From: Stanieria sp. NIES-3757
Lineage (GTDB): Bacteria > Cyanobacteriota > Cyanobacteriia > Cyanobacteriales > Xenococcaceae
Length of the DNA stretch: 64,000 bases
Assembly: GCA_002355455.1 (NCBI GenBank)
Contig: AP017375.1
Location: 1,488,001-1,552,000 of the forward strand
Direction: 5' to 3'
Made by a program: the position numbers and the translations under genes. Shown one piece after another: positions 34,001 through 43,458 of the stretch; the stretch's first letter is position 1; the number at the start of each line of letters is the position of its first letter. The notes beneath the pieces are model-generated. The model worked only from the letters and a program-made list of their open reading frames with translations, was not told the DNA's origin and made no database searches.

Positions 34001-35554
34001 ATGACAACTTCTCATCTAGAAACAGCAGATATAGTAATCATTGGTAGTGGAATTGGTGGTTTATCTTGTGCTGCTTTACTAGCACGTTATGGTTTTCAGG
34101 TCATAGTTTGTGAAAGTCATGCGATCGCTGGAGGTGCAGCCCATGCTTTTGAACGAAATGGTTTCAAGTTTGATTCGGGTCCCTCTCTTTATTCTGGAAT
34201 GTCTTACAGCCCTTCTACTAATCCTCTGCGTCAAGTTTTCGATGCCCTTGAAGCAGAATTAGAATGGATTAATTATGATACCTGGGGTTGTTGCTTACCA
34301 GAAGGGGATTTTGATACCACTGTTGGGGCGGATCATTTTTGCGAGGTTTTAGCCAAGCTGCGAGGAAATCAGGCTGTTCAACAATGGCGAGACTTACAGC
34401 GCGTCATGCAGCCTTTGGCAGAAGCGGTTAATGCCCTTCCTACTTTAGCGATTAGAAATGATTGGGCTGCAACTATTACAGTAGGGCGATATTTACCTGC
34501 TCTACTTCGCCATACTCCTAATCTTCTGCAACTAACACAACCTTTTAGCAAGATTATGGATGAAGTTGTCAGCGATTCCTTTATCCGTAATTGGCTAGAT
34601 TTATTATGTTTTCTTCTTTCAGGATTACCTGCCACTGGGACAAGTGGGGCAGAAATGGCATTTATGTTTGCTGAATGGTACAAACCTGGAGTAGTGTTAG
34701 ATTATCCTGTGGGCGGTAGCGGTGCGATGGTAGAAGCACTAGTAAACGCATTAACTAGACATGGTGGCAAACTGTTACTCAATGCCCACGTTAAAGAGAT
34801 TGTAGTTAAAAACAATCGTGCAGTAGGAGTTCGCTTACGAGGGGGGCAAGAAATTAAAGCTACTACAGCCGTTGTCTCTAATGCTTCGGTTTGGGACAGT
34901 TTAAAATTATTACCATCAGGTGCATTACCAGACAGCTTTATTCAAGAAAGACAAGCAACTCCAGAATGCGATAGTTTTCTCCATTTGCATTTAGGTATTG
35001 ACGCGACAGGATTAGCTGAAGATTTGCAATGTCATTACATCGTGGTCAATGATTGGAACAAAGGTATTAATGCACCACAAAATGTTGTCGTAGTTTCCAT
35101 CCCCTCAGTTTTAGACCCTTCTCTAGCACCTCCAGGTAAACACGTGATTCACGTCTATACCCCTGGCAATGAACCTTACTCTTTGTGGCAAGGATTAGAT
35201 CGTCGTAGTGAAGCTTATGCCCAGTTAAAACAAGAACGAGCAGAAGTAATGTGGCAAGCATTGGCTAGAATTATTCCCGATATTCGTTCCCGTTGTGAAG
35301 AAACTTTGATAGGTACACCCTTAACCCACGAACGTTTTTTACGTCGTCATTGTGGTACTTATGGCCCTGCTATTGCAGCCAATCAAGGTTTATTTTCAGG
35401 TTCAACTACACCTTTAGCTGGATTTTTGTGTTGTGGAGATTCAACCTTCCCAGGGATTGGTTTACCACCCGTAGCAGCTAGTGGCGCGATCGCAGCTAAT
35501 ACAATTGCACCTTTAAATAAACATTTAGAAATGTTGTTTCAAATCGGTTTGTAA
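34001..35554 (+). CDS. CrtISO/phytoene dehydrogenase-like FAD oxidoreductase
   Basis: A 517-residue flavoprotein from ATG 34001 ('MTTSHLETADIVIIGSG'; upstream TTG discounted). The dinucleotide-binding motif is 'VIIGSGIGGLSCAALLARYG' (about 12-31), and 'GGAAHAFERNGFKFDSGPSL' follows. The C-terminal FAD contact is 'LCCGDSTFPGIGLPPVAASG'. It belongs to the carotenoid isomerase (CrtH/CrtISO) and phytoene desaturase CrtI superfamily. 'YPVGGSGAMVEALVNALTRHG' is the substrate-domain signature of this branch. Several paralogues exist in cyanobacteria, some of unknown substrate, so CrtH itself is not certain. Acts probably at thylakoid or cytoplasmic membranes. Confidence 0.82.
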   Translation: MTTSHLETADIVIIGSGIGGLSCAALLARYGFQVIVCESHAIAGGAAHAFERNGFKFDSGPSLYSGMSYSPSTNPLRQVFDALEAELEWINYDTWGCCLPEGDFDTTVGADHFCEVLAKLRGNQAVQQWRDLQRVMQPLAEAVNALPTLAIRNDWAATITVGRYLPALLRHTPNLLQLTQPFSKIMDEVVSDSFIRNWLDLLCFLLSGLPATGTSGAEMAFMFAEWYKPGVVLDYPVGGSGAMVEALVNALTRHGGKLLLNAHVKEIVVKNNRAVGVRLRGGQEIKATTAVVSNASVWDSLKLLPSGALPDSFIQERQATPECDSFLHLHLGIDATGLAEDLQCHYIVVNDWNKGINAPQNVVVVSIPSVLDPSLAPPGKHVIHVYTPGNEPYSLWQGLDRRSEAYAQLKQERAEVMWQALARIIPDIRSRCEETLIGTPLTHERFLRRHCGTYGPAIAANQGLFSGSTTPLAGFLCCGDSTFPGIGLPPVAASGAIAANTIAPLNKHLEMLFQIGL

Positions 35555-35699
35555 CTAGTATTTGTCTCAAATCTAGTTTTAAATAGCGATCGCTATTTAA
35601 AACATTTTTCTAAAAAAAAGAATCATCTGCATAAAAAATTGAATGCCTACGTAATCAGAAAGTGAAGACAAACAAACTTTCCTTCTGAGGTCTATAAAA

Positions 35700-36035
35700 A
35701 TGAAAAAAGCTGCTCTCCTGCTCTCCACTTTTGCTTTAGCTCTTGCTCCCGTAGCTGCCTTTGCTAGTCCACAAGTTCAAGGCAATGTTCAAGGCGGAGC
35801 TAACCACTCCTTAACTCAAGGTTATGGTAATGTTACCGACCAAAGCGTTTCTAATGATTTGTATCAAACCCAGCTAGATGCAAATGGTTATAGTGCCGAT
35901 CCCCAAATCCAAAATTCTTTACAAGCTGGTCAAAATACTGGTATTACTCAAGGTTACGGTAACTATACCGACCAAAGTGTTGACAATAGTGCTGACCAAT
36001 ACCAATCAGATATTCCTGGTTATCTTCACTACTAA
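35700..36035 (+). CDS. Small secreted two-repeat protein, curlin-like spacing
   Basis: A 111-residue exported protein. The signal peptide is plain ('KKAALLLSTFALALAPVAAFA', cut near residue 22). The mature part is almost wholly two copies of one repeat. Copy 1 contains 'QGGANHSLTQGYGNVTDQSV'; copy 2 contains 'QAGQNTGITQGYGNYTDQSV'. The pattern of Q-x-G-x-N spaced with further Gln/Asn resembles the strand-turn-strand repeats of curlin (CsgA), but copy number and length are small. No csg export genes are near. A stable terminator (36070-36088) follows. The function is unknown; a surface or periplasmic amyloid-like role is only a suggestion. Confidence 0.75.
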   Translation: MKKAALLLSTFALALAPVAAFASPQVQGNVQGGANHSLTQGYGNVTDQSVSNDLYQTQLDANGYSADPQIQNSLQAGQNTGITQGYGNYTDQSVDNSADQYQSDIPGYLHY

Positions 36036-36069
36036 ACTAATTTAATTAAACTTTTCTTCTGTTCAAAGA

Positions 36070-36088
36070 CAGGGGTGTCACACCCCTG
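36070..36088. terminator. Bidirectional terminator-like hairpin
   Basis: CAGGGGTG-TCA-CACCCCTG is an 8-base GC-rich stem with a 3-base loop. It lies between the convergent secreted-protein gene and mreD. T-rich sequence follows on the plus strand (ATTTTACTGTTT), so it probably ends transcription from the left and possibly from both sides. Confidence 0.65.
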
Positions 36089-36122
36089 ATTTTACTGTTT
36101 GGACAGTTGAGCAACAAAAAAT

Positions 36123-36668
36123 TTAAAGTCTTTCTTGCTGACGAACGTATTCCCACCATCTTTCTAAAGGAAAATAAAGAGCAGGAGCCCAAAGACTGCT
36201 CAAAACTGCCGAAATAATTGCAATACGCTGATAATTTTGCCAAATCACACTCAAAGAAAGAGTAGATTGCCAAATCGATTGAATTGCTAAGACGGTTTCC
36301 GTCATAATTGCCATAAAAAAGACAATTAAAGCCACAGATATAAAATCTTCGCCAATATACCGCTGTTTATTGAGTTTAGTCGTTAAAACACTTACTAAAA
36401 TAAAACTTAAAATGTGAGAAGGCTCAGAAGTAGTCATGCCATCATAAATCAAACCCAAAGCTAATCCTGCGATCGCAGCTTGCCAAACCTGTCGCTTGAC
36501 ACTCCAGGCAACCAGCCAAATTAGAAACCAGTTGGGACTTACTCCTAGTAACTCCATCCCTGGTAAATGAAGCAAGACTAAGATTGAGCAGAGCCAAACA
36601 GAAGTGCAAATAATCAATCCATTTAATAATTGTAAGAAACCGTTAGGAGTTTTGGTTAGATTGAACAT
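36123..36668 (-). CDS. mreD: Rod shape-determining protein MreD
   Basis: A 181-residue integral membrane protein with about five hydrophobic segments, including 'SVWLCSILVLLHLPGMELL', 'GLALGLIYDGMTTSEPSHILSF' and 'ALIVFFMAIMTETVL'. MreD partners MreC and MreB in the elongation machinery that guides wall synthesis. Position is diagnostic: it is the third gene of mreB-mreC-mreD and starts at the base after the mreC stop. Sequence conservation in this family is low, so the name relies on topology and context. The last longer motif spans residues about 63-84. Confidence 0.85.
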   Translation of the reverse strand: MFNLTKTPNGFLQLLNGLIICTSVWLCSILVLLHLPGMELLGVSPNWFLIWLVAWSVKRQVWQAAIAGLALGLIYDGMTTSEPSHILSFILVSVLTTKLNKQRYIGEDFISVALIVFFMAIMTETVLAIQSIWQSTLSLSVIWQNYQRIAIISAVLSSLWAPALYFPLERWWEYVRQQERL

Positions 36669-37424
36669 TTACGGACTCAGGTTTAGTTTTGGTTTAAAAG
36701 CATCGACAACCACCCATTCCAAGACATCAATGGGGGCAGTTAACTCAACTTCCGCTTCTGGAACTGAACTGGTTTCAAAGTTAACCGATTTCACTGTTCC
36801 AATTGGTAAACCAGGTGGATAGAGATTGCTCAGATTAGAAGTTGCGATCGCATCTCCAGGTTTAAGATCGCTAACTTTAGTAAAAAAACGCATCACCAAG
36901 GTTTGAGAATCTTTCCCTTGAATAAACCCAAACTGACGATTACGACTTACTATTGCCCCGACACGACTATCAGGATCGCTAATCAAAGCAACTCTACTGG
37001 TATGAGGAGTGACTTGAATCACTCTACCTACCACACCACCAATTCCTGAAACGATAAATCCTGGTTGAATGCCATCCTGACTACCTTTACCCAAAGTAAC
37101 TTGGTTCCACCAACCTTGGATACTTCTGCCAATAATTGGGGCTATTACTTGAGAAGATTTTTTGGTATTATCAGAGTTAATTAACTGTTTAAATTGCTGA
37201 TTTTCTTGTTTTAGTTCAGTAACTTGCTGTTCTAATTCCAAAATACGAGCATTACTTAATCTATCTTCCAAAATTAACTGCTGTTTTGACTGCAAAGGAC
37301 TCACTAAAAAATAGTAAGCTTCAGTTAAGACGGCGGTTTGGCTTTGTTTAAGTAACCAAGCAATGCTAATAACTGCAACTGTAACAGTTGCTTGAAAACC
37401 GTATCGATCCCACCAACGATGCAT
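36669..37424 (-). CDS. mreC: Cell shape-determining protein MreC
   Basis: A 251-residue protein: one N-terminal membrane anchor (about 11-28), a coiled coil ('ARILELEQQVTELKQENQQF'), and two beta-barrel-like domains in the periplasm. The MreC signature is 'GWWNQVTLGKGSQDGIQPGF', then 'GVVGRVIQVTPHTSRVALISD' and 'GFIQGKDSQTLVMRF'. It links cytoplasmic MreB to the wall synthases. It is 58 bases downstream of mreB and directly abuts mreD. No anomalies noted. Confidence 0.9.
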   Translation of the reverse strand: MHRWWDRYGFQATVTVAVISIAWLLKQSQTAVLTEAYYFLVSPLQSKQQLILEDRLSNARILELEQQVTELKQENQQFKQLINSDNTKKSSQVIAPIIGRSIQGWWNQVTLGKGSQDGIQPGFIVSGIGGVVGRVIQVTPHTSRVALISDPDSRVGAIVSRNRQFGFIQGKDSQTLVMRFFTKVSDLKPGDAIATSNLSNLYPPGLPIGTVKSVNFETSSVPEAEVELTAPIDVLEWVVVDAFKPKLNLSP

Positions 37425-37482
37425 CAGTTTTGGCTTAATTGGTTAATATTGATTCAAGTAGTTAATTGAGAGCTAGAACAAC

Positions 37483-38529
37483 TCAAATTAATTGAGAGCG
37501 ATCGCTCAAAACTTTGTCGAGAGTTTTATCTTCTAAGACTCGACCAGTACCCAAAGCCACACATTTTAATGGTTCGGGAGCTATATGAGTGACGATTCCA
37601 GTTTCATGACTAATCAAAGCATCTAATCCTTTCAAATTAGCTCCACCTCCTGCCAACATAATTCCGCGGTCGATAATATCTGCTGCCAAATCGGGAGGGG
37701 TTTGTTCGAGCGTAATTTTAACAGCTTCGACAATTTTTTTAACTGGATCTGCGATCGCTTCTCGAATTTCAATTATTTTGAGGGTAACGGTTCTAGGTAA
37801 CCCAGAAATGAGATGAAGACCTCTTACTTCTACGGTTGATTCATCTTTTTCTACTTTACCAATGGGATGAACCGAAGCCAATTTAATTTTGAGATTTTCA
37901 GCCGTATTTTCTCCAATCGCAAGTTTATAAGTATGTTTCAAATAATTGGCAATTGACCAAGTTAATTCATCACCAGCAATCCTAATTGATTCGCTGACAA
38001 CTTTACCTTGAGAACTAATTACCGCTACCTCTGTCGTCCCACCACCAATATCAACAATCATGTTGCCAATTGGTTCGGTAACTGGTAATCCTGCCCCAAT
38101 TGCTGCTGCAAGAGGTTCTTCTATTAAATCTACTTCTCTAGCTCCAGCTTGAACCGCAGCTTCCATCACCGCTCGACGCTCTACTTTAGTCACTCCACTA
38201 GGAATACCAATTACCATCCGAGGATGAACTAAAGGATTACCTTCGTAGACTTGACGAATAAATTCCTTGAGCATAATTTCCGTAGCATCAAAATCAGCAA
38301 TCACCCCATTTTTCAGAGGACGAATTGCTTTAATGTTTTCTGGAGCTTTCCCCAATAAACATTTAGCTTCTCTGCCGACTGCTCTTGGTTCTTCTGTTTT
38401 GCTGTCAATTGCCACTACTGATGGCTCTTCCAAAACAATTCCTTTGCCTGATATGTAGATAAGCGTGTTAGCAGTACCTAGATCGATTCCTATATCCCTT
38501 GACAGGGTTAAACGTTTAAAAAACCCCAC
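37483..38529 (-). CDS. mreB: Actin-like cell shape protein MreB
   Basis: A 348-residue bacterial actin that polymerises under the inner membrane and organises wall growth. Phosphate-binding loops are 'IGIDLGTANTLIYISGKG' and 'MIVDIGGGTTEVAVIS'; the adenosine loop is 'GIMLAGGGANLKGLDAL'. The membrane-binding N-terminus 'MGFFKRLTLSRD' is typical. First gene of mreBCD. In a coccoid species MreB may still govern division-linked growth, so its presence does not prove rod shape. Confidence 0.95.
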   Translation of the reverse strand: MGFFKRLTLSRDIGIDLGTANTLIYISGKGIVLEEPSVVAIDSKTEEPRAVGREAKCLLGKAPENIKAIRPLKNGVIADFDATEIMLKEFIRQVYEGNPLVHPRMVIGIPSGVTKVERRAVMEAAVQAGAREVDLIEEPLAAAIGAGLPVTEPIGNMIVDIGGGTTEVAVISSQGKVVSESIRIAGDELTWSIANYLKHTYKLAIGENTAENLKIKLASVHPIGKVEKDESTVEVRGLHLISGLPRTVTLKIIEIREAIADPVKKIVEAVKITLEQTPPDLAADIIDRGIMLAGGGANLKGLDALISHETGIVTHIAPEPLKCVALGTGRVLEDKTLDKVLSDRSQLI

Positions 38530-38807
38530 TTTGATTTATCACTCCCGGTAATGTGTAGTATTTATTGCTTGATCTGTATGAGTCGAATCCAATTTACACC
38601 CAATATAGCAATTATGTCGAAACTCAATTATCTTTAAATAGTTGAAATTACTGAACTTCCCTTAAAGTAATCGCCAAGTTAGTTGTTTTTACCTCGACGC
38701 TACGACAAAATTTTATCCGATCGATTTCTGTTAGTGCGTGCAATGTTCGGCAAAATAGTAATGTGACAATAAGAAATATCCTAATTTTAAGAGAGCAAAA
38801 ATTCAGA

Positions 38808-40280
38808 ATGCAAATTCTAGCTACAGATCGGTCATTATTAGATTGGACAGGCGATACTCTCGCTATCGGTATTTTTGACGGAGAAACAGAATTAACTGGT
38901 GAGCTAGCCCAACTCAATGAAAAATTAGCAGGTACAATTCAAGAATTAATTGCGGTAGAAGAATTTGAAGGTAAAAGTGGGACTACAGCAGTAACTCGTT
39001 TAATGGGCAATACTTCCCTCCGCAAACTGGTTTTGGTAGGTTTGGGTAAGTCAGATAATTTTAAACTAGAAAGTTATCAAAATACTGCTGCTACAGTCGT
39101 TAGGTTAGCAAAGAAAGACCACAGTCTTGCTCTTAGTTTTCCCATTCAAGGATCGCCCGATGCCGTTGCCCAAACAATTGCTGAGGGGATTTTACTAGCT
39201 CTTCATCAAGATAACCGTTTTAAGTCTGAACCAGAAGAAAAAGAAATCAAATTAGAAACTGTTGATTTATTGGGTTTAAGTGGTCAAGATGCAGCGATTC
39301 ATAAGGCTGAAATTGTGGCTTCTGGGGTGATTTTGGCGCGAGAATTAGTTAATGCTCCTGCTAACGAAGTTACACCTCTAACGATGGCAGCTACCGCAGA
39401 AGCGATCGCGTCTGAGTATGGCTTGAGTCTAGAAATTCTCGAACAAGAAGAATGTGAACAGTTTGAACAGGGAATGGGCGCATTTTTAGGTGTAGCCAAG
39501 GCTTCTGACATTCCGCCCAAATTTATTCATCTTGTCTACAAACCTACGGTAACACCCAAAAGGAAAGTAGCCATTGTCGGTAAGAGTTTGACTTTTGATT
39601 CTGGTGGACTCAATCTCAAAGTTTCAGGAAGTGGCATTGAGACCATGAAAATGGATATGGGTGGTGGTGCAGCTACCCTTGGTGCAGCCAAAGCGATCGC
39701 TCAACTCAAACCAGACGTAGAAGTTCATTTTATTTGTGCAGCTACAGAAAACATGATTAGTGGTCGCGCGATGCACCCTGGGGATATCCTCAAAGCTGCT
39801 AATGGCAAAACTATTGAAGTTAACAACACTGATGCTGAAGGAAGATTAACTTTAGCTGATGCGCTAATCTATGCGGAAAAATTAGGCGTAGACGCGATCG
39901 TTGATTTAGCAACTCTGACGGGAGCTTGTATCATTGCTTTAGGAGATCAGATTGCTGGTTTATGGAGTACGGATGACAACTTAGCCAGTCAAATCAAAAC
40001 CGCAGCAGAATTAGCAGGAGAAAAATTCTGGCAAATGCCTTTGGAAGAACCTTATTTTGATGGCATGAAATCTGCTATTGCCGATATGAAAAATACAGGT
40101 CCTCGCGCTGGAGGCTCCATTACGGCTGCTTTATTCTTGAAGCAATTTATTAAAGATACTCCTTGGGTACACTTAGATATTGCTGGTCCAGTGTGGACAG
40201 ACAAACCAAGCGGTGTAAATAATGTAGGGGCGACAGGTTTTCCTGTAAGAACTCTGGTGAACTGGGTTCTTAATTCTTAA
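38808..40280 (+). CDS. pepA: Leucyl aminopeptidase PepA (M17)
   Basis: A 490-residue zinc/manganese aminopeptidase from ATG 38808 ('[16 protein letters not shown]'); the GTG 15 codons upstream lacks support. The N-terminal macro-like domain is variable. The catalytic half has '[13 protein letters not shown]', 'MKMDMGGGA', and the M17 signature '[15 protein letters not shown]', with the metal-binding Asp and Glu residues. It removes N-terminal amino acids from peptides in the cytosol; PepA homologues also bind DNA in E. coli. It is divergent from mreB across about 280 bases. Confidence 0.92.
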   Translation: MQILATDRSLLDWTGDTLAIGIFDGETELTGELAQLNEKLAGTIQELIAVEEFEGKSGTTAVTRLMGNTSLRKLVLVGLGKSDNFKLESYQNTAATVVRLAKKDHSLALSFPIQGSPDAVAQTIAEGILLALHQDNRFKSEPEEKEIKLETVDLLGLSGQDAAIHKAEIVASGVILARELVNAPANEVTPLTMAATAEAIASEYGLSLEILEQEECEQFEQGMGAFLGVAKASDIPPKFIHLVYKPTVTPKRKVAIVGKSLTFDSGGLNLKVSGSGIETMKMDMGGGAATLGAAKAIAQLKPDVEVHFICAATENMISGRAMHPGDILKAANGKTIEVNNTDAEGRLTLADALIYAEKLGVDAIVDLATLTGACIIALGDQIAGLWSTDDNLASQIKTAAELAGEKFWQMPLEEPYFDGMKSAIADMKNTGPRAGGSITAALFLKQFIKDTPWVHLDIAGPVWTDKPSGVNNVGATGFPVRTLVNWVLNS

Positions 40281-40322
40281 TCATTTCCTGACAATTTTCT
40301 CAAATTCACCTGGATTTAACAA

Positions 40323-40353
40323 TTAGCTTCGTCTTCAAGCAGGGCGGAGCTAA
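40323..40353 (+). other. Hairpin downstream of pepA
   Basis: TTAGCTTCGTC and GGCGGAGCTAA pair over 11 bases with two G-T wobbles around a 9-base loop. There is no T-tract, so it may be a weak terminator or part of the leader upstream of the porin gene. The rest of the 228-base gap holds the porin promoter. Confidence 0.35.
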
Positions 40354-40508
40354 GGATACCACATCAAGTTAATTTTTGACAGTCTTTTGTATCCTAGAAT
40401 ACAAAAAAAACTTAAAAAAATTTGCTAATTTGGCTTGAGCAATTTACACTCTTACATAGTTAATTTGAATATTAATGTAAGTAGTAATACTAAAGGTGTG
40501 AGGAAATT

Positions 40509-42092
40509 ATGTATAGATTACTACGTAGTTTGTTGTTGGTTAGTCCAGCGATCGTTGGTTTAGCTCTTGGAGCAACTCCTAGTAACGCTGAAACTTTAAT
40601 AGCTCAAACTACTCCAGAAACTGATAATAGTCAGTTACTCAATCAAGTAGAAAACTATAACCAAGAAGGCAAAAAAGACCAGCTCAATCAAGTTACGAAT
40701 GTCAATCAACTTAGAGACGTTTCTCCAACAGACTGGGCTTATGAAGCACTTCGTTCATTAGTAGATCGTTACGGTTGTATTGTAGGTTATCCGAATCAAA
40801 CCTATCGCGGAAGTCAAGCGTTATCCCGTTATGAATTTGCTGCTGGTTTAAACTCCTGTCTCAATCAAATTGAGCGTTTGATTGCTTCTTCTGAATCAGT
40901 GTTACGTGAAGATTTAGATACCCTCAATCGACTCACTCAAGAGTTTGAAGCGGAACTAGCTACTTTAGGCGGTCGAGTTGACGATCTTGAAAGTCGTACC
41001 GCTTTCTTGGAAGACCATCAGTTTTCTACCACCACTAAATTGCAAGGGGAAGCCGTTTTTGGTGTCTCTCAAGAATTTAACTACGGGAACCAAGTTGTTT
41101 TTCAAGACCGAGTTCGTTTAGCCTTCGTGTCTAGCTTTACCGGGAAAGATTCACTCTACACTCGCTTGGATGCTTCTAATGCAGGTCTTTTTAACTCGGA
41201 TGATGATACGCCTCTGGAAACTGGTGCGCTCACCTATCAAACATCTCCCAGCGAAAATGATGTTAATCTTGGCTGGTTAGCTTACTATTTCCCCATTGGT
41301 GACAAAATCCAAGTTTATTTACCCGCAGCTTATCCTCTCTGGCAAGATTTTGTACCAACTGTTAGTCCTTATTTAGATTCTTTTACTGGAGCAACTGGTT
41401 CTCTTTCTAGCTTTGGTGAATCTAGTCCTATTTACAAGATTGGCTTAGGTGCTGGTGGTGGTCTTGGAGTTAACTTTACACCCTTTGAAACATTAACTGT
41501 TAGTGCCGGTTATTTTGGCGGTAATGCTCCCGATCCTAATGAAGGTAACGGTTTATTCAACGGTGAATACTCTGCTCTAGGACAAATCACTTTTAGTCCT
41601 TTTGAAAAATTACAGTTGGCTGCAACCTACGTTCGCGGGTATTTTACAGAAGATGACAACACCATCTTCGATTTAGGTGTAGGTACATCTAGTGCTAAAA
41701 GTCCTCTCGATGGAGCTTTAAATACTAACTCCTATGGGGTACAAGGATCGTTCCAACTTTCTTCAAAAATAGCTATCAACGCTTTTGGTATGTACACCGA
41801 TGCTACTGCTGCAGCTAATGACGACCAAGATGCAGAAATTTGGTCTTATGGTGCTGGTTTATCTTTCCCAGATTTGGTTAAAGAAGGTAGTTTAGGTGGT
41901 ATTGTGGTTGGTGCAGAACCTTACAATGGAGAGACAGATGATATTCCTCTCCACGTAGAGGGTTTCTACAAGTATCAACTAAACGACAACATTTCTGTTA
42001 CTCCTGGTGTAATTTGGCTTAATGCTCCCGATGGCGAAGAAGGTGATGATGATGCAATTATCGGTGTCGTTAGAACCACTTTCACTTTCTAA
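40509..42092 (+). CDS. SLH-domain outer-membrane porin (OprB/iron uptake porin type)
   Basis: A 527-residue outer-membrane protein. The signal peptide ends at 'GATPSNAETL'. An SLH domain ('VSPTDWAYEALRSLVDRYGCIVGYP', about 70-125) anchors it to pyruvylated wall polymer or peptidoglycan, followed by a coiled coil ('LREDLDTLNRLTQEFEAELATLGG'). The remainder is a 16-strand-like beta barrel that ends in aromatic 'VVRTTFTF', the usual signal for barrel assembly. This SomA/OprB-like type is the major porin of cyanobacteria and passes inorganic ions. Several copies per genome are normal. A strong terminator follows. Confidence 0.9.
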   Translation: MYRLLRSLLLVSPAIVGLALGATPSNAETLIAQTTPETDNSQLLNQVENYNQEGKKDQLNQVTNVNQLRDVSPTDWAYEALRSLVDRYGCIVGYPNQTYRGSQALSRYEFAAGLNSCLNQIERLIASSESVLREDLDTLNRLTQEFEAELATLGGRVDDLESRTAFLEDHQFSTTTKLQGEAVFGVSQEFNYGNQVVFQDRVRLAFVSSFTGKDSLYTRLDASNAGLFNSDDDTPLETGALTYQTSPSENDVNLGWLAYYFPIGDKIQVYLPAAYPLWQDFVPTVSPYLDSFTGATGSLSSFGESSPIYKIGLGAGGGLGVNFTPFETLTVSAGYFGGNAPDPNEGNGLFNGEYSALGQITFSPFEKLQLAATYVRGYFTEDDNTIFDLGVGTSSAKSPLDGALNTNSYGVQGSFQLSSKIAINAFGMYTDATAAANDDQDAEIWSYGAGLSFPDLVKEGSLGGIVVGAEPYNGETDDIPLHVEGFYKYQLNDNISVTPGVIWLNAPDGEEGDDDAIIGVVRTTFTF

Positions 42093-42220
42093 TTCTAAAA
42101 TTACGTTAGAGGTGTAGGATTTCTTTAATAATGGCTACTCAGGTAGTTTTTTGTTATCGTTCTTAGCGAGAAGAAATTAACAAAATTATTTAAGTTTACT
42201 TCACACCTCGTGTTGGTATC

Positions 42221-42245
42221 CCACGGTTAACCGTGGTTTTTTTTT
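42221..42245 (+). terminator. Rho-independent terminator after the porin gene
   Basis: CCACGGTTAACCGTGG is a perfect 16-base palindrome followed at once by nine T. It lies 129 bases beyond the porin stop. It also touches the 3' end of the convergent protease-like gene (stop at 42244). Confidence 0.8.
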
Positions 42246-42801
42246 ATCTTGCTTTAAATTCGATCGCGTCTTGTTTGATCGTGATATCGTAGTGACCAAA
42301 GAAGTTTTGTCCGAGTAAACCAATATCTAGAGAAGGTGCGATCGCAACATCTAAATTTTGACTTCTAATTCCAGCAGTAGTAACGGAAGGAACTCGACTT
42401 CTAGGAACATAAACAGAATCGTTAGCAGTGTAAAGTAACATATTTCCTTCTGGCTGAATTTGAAGTGTTTGTGCCATTTTTTCAGTAAGTATGGTTAAAC
42501 TTGCTCCCGTATCTACTAACATCTCAAAAGTATGTTGATTATTAAATTGAACATCAATTACAGGAATGCCAAATTCTCTTCTTTTAATTTTGGCAGTAAA
42601 AATACCTGGATTAGAGGAAGAATTTGAAAGATTAGAATTGTTGGTTTTAGGGGTAACTTGACCGTTACAAAGATGACTAAGATCCATTGGTTGACCATTG
42701 GCATCTAAAATTAGACATTCTGAGTCAGATTGGGCTGTGGCAGTTAACCCAATAGTATTAAAAACGGCAGATATTAATAATAAATTTAAAAGTTTTTTCA
42801 T
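42244..42801 (-). CDS. Secreted retropepsin-like aspartic protease
   Basis: A 185-residue protein with an N-terminal signal peptide ('LLLISAVFNTIGLTATAQS') and a single aspartic-protease domain. The active-site motif 'MLVDTGASLTIL' and the downstream 'IGLLGQNFFGHYDI' (family LGxxFL) fit the retropepsin-like fold, which works as a homodimer. A short segment with two Cys (residues 29 and 45) precedes it. It probably acts in the periplasm; its substrate is unknown. Such small secreted retropepsins recur in cyanobacteria. Confidence 0.8.
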   Translation of the reverse strand: MKKLLNLLLISAVFNTIGLTATAQSDSECLILDANGQPMDLSHLCNGQVTPKTNNSNLSNSSSNPGIFTAKIKRREFGIPVIDVQFNNQHTFEMLVDTGASLTILTEKMAQTLQIQPEGNMLLYTANDSVYVPRSRVPSVTTAGIRSQNLDVAIAPSLDIGLLGQNFFGHYDITIKQDAIEFKAR

Positions 42802-42969
42802 TAAAAAATACTCCTAAGTTAATTATTGATTTTGGTAATCTCTAAATAAATAATGCCCAAAGACAACCAGGTAATTAAACTCAGGAGTGCTATTAAATAA
42901 AAAGATTCAATCAAGAATTAATTTTTTTTCTATATTTTTACTGGAGTTTATTTTAAACAGTAAAACTAT

Positions 42970-43323
<354 letters not shown>

Positions 43324-43458
43324 CTAATTTTGCTAGTCACAGGTGCAATTTTAAAACAGCGTGGTCTAGCGGAATAGAAAATATTCGTAAATTCTCGGTT
43401 AGGTAATTCCAGTCTGAAAGCCTATACTGACAAAAATTAGTCATTATCTTCATTATTC

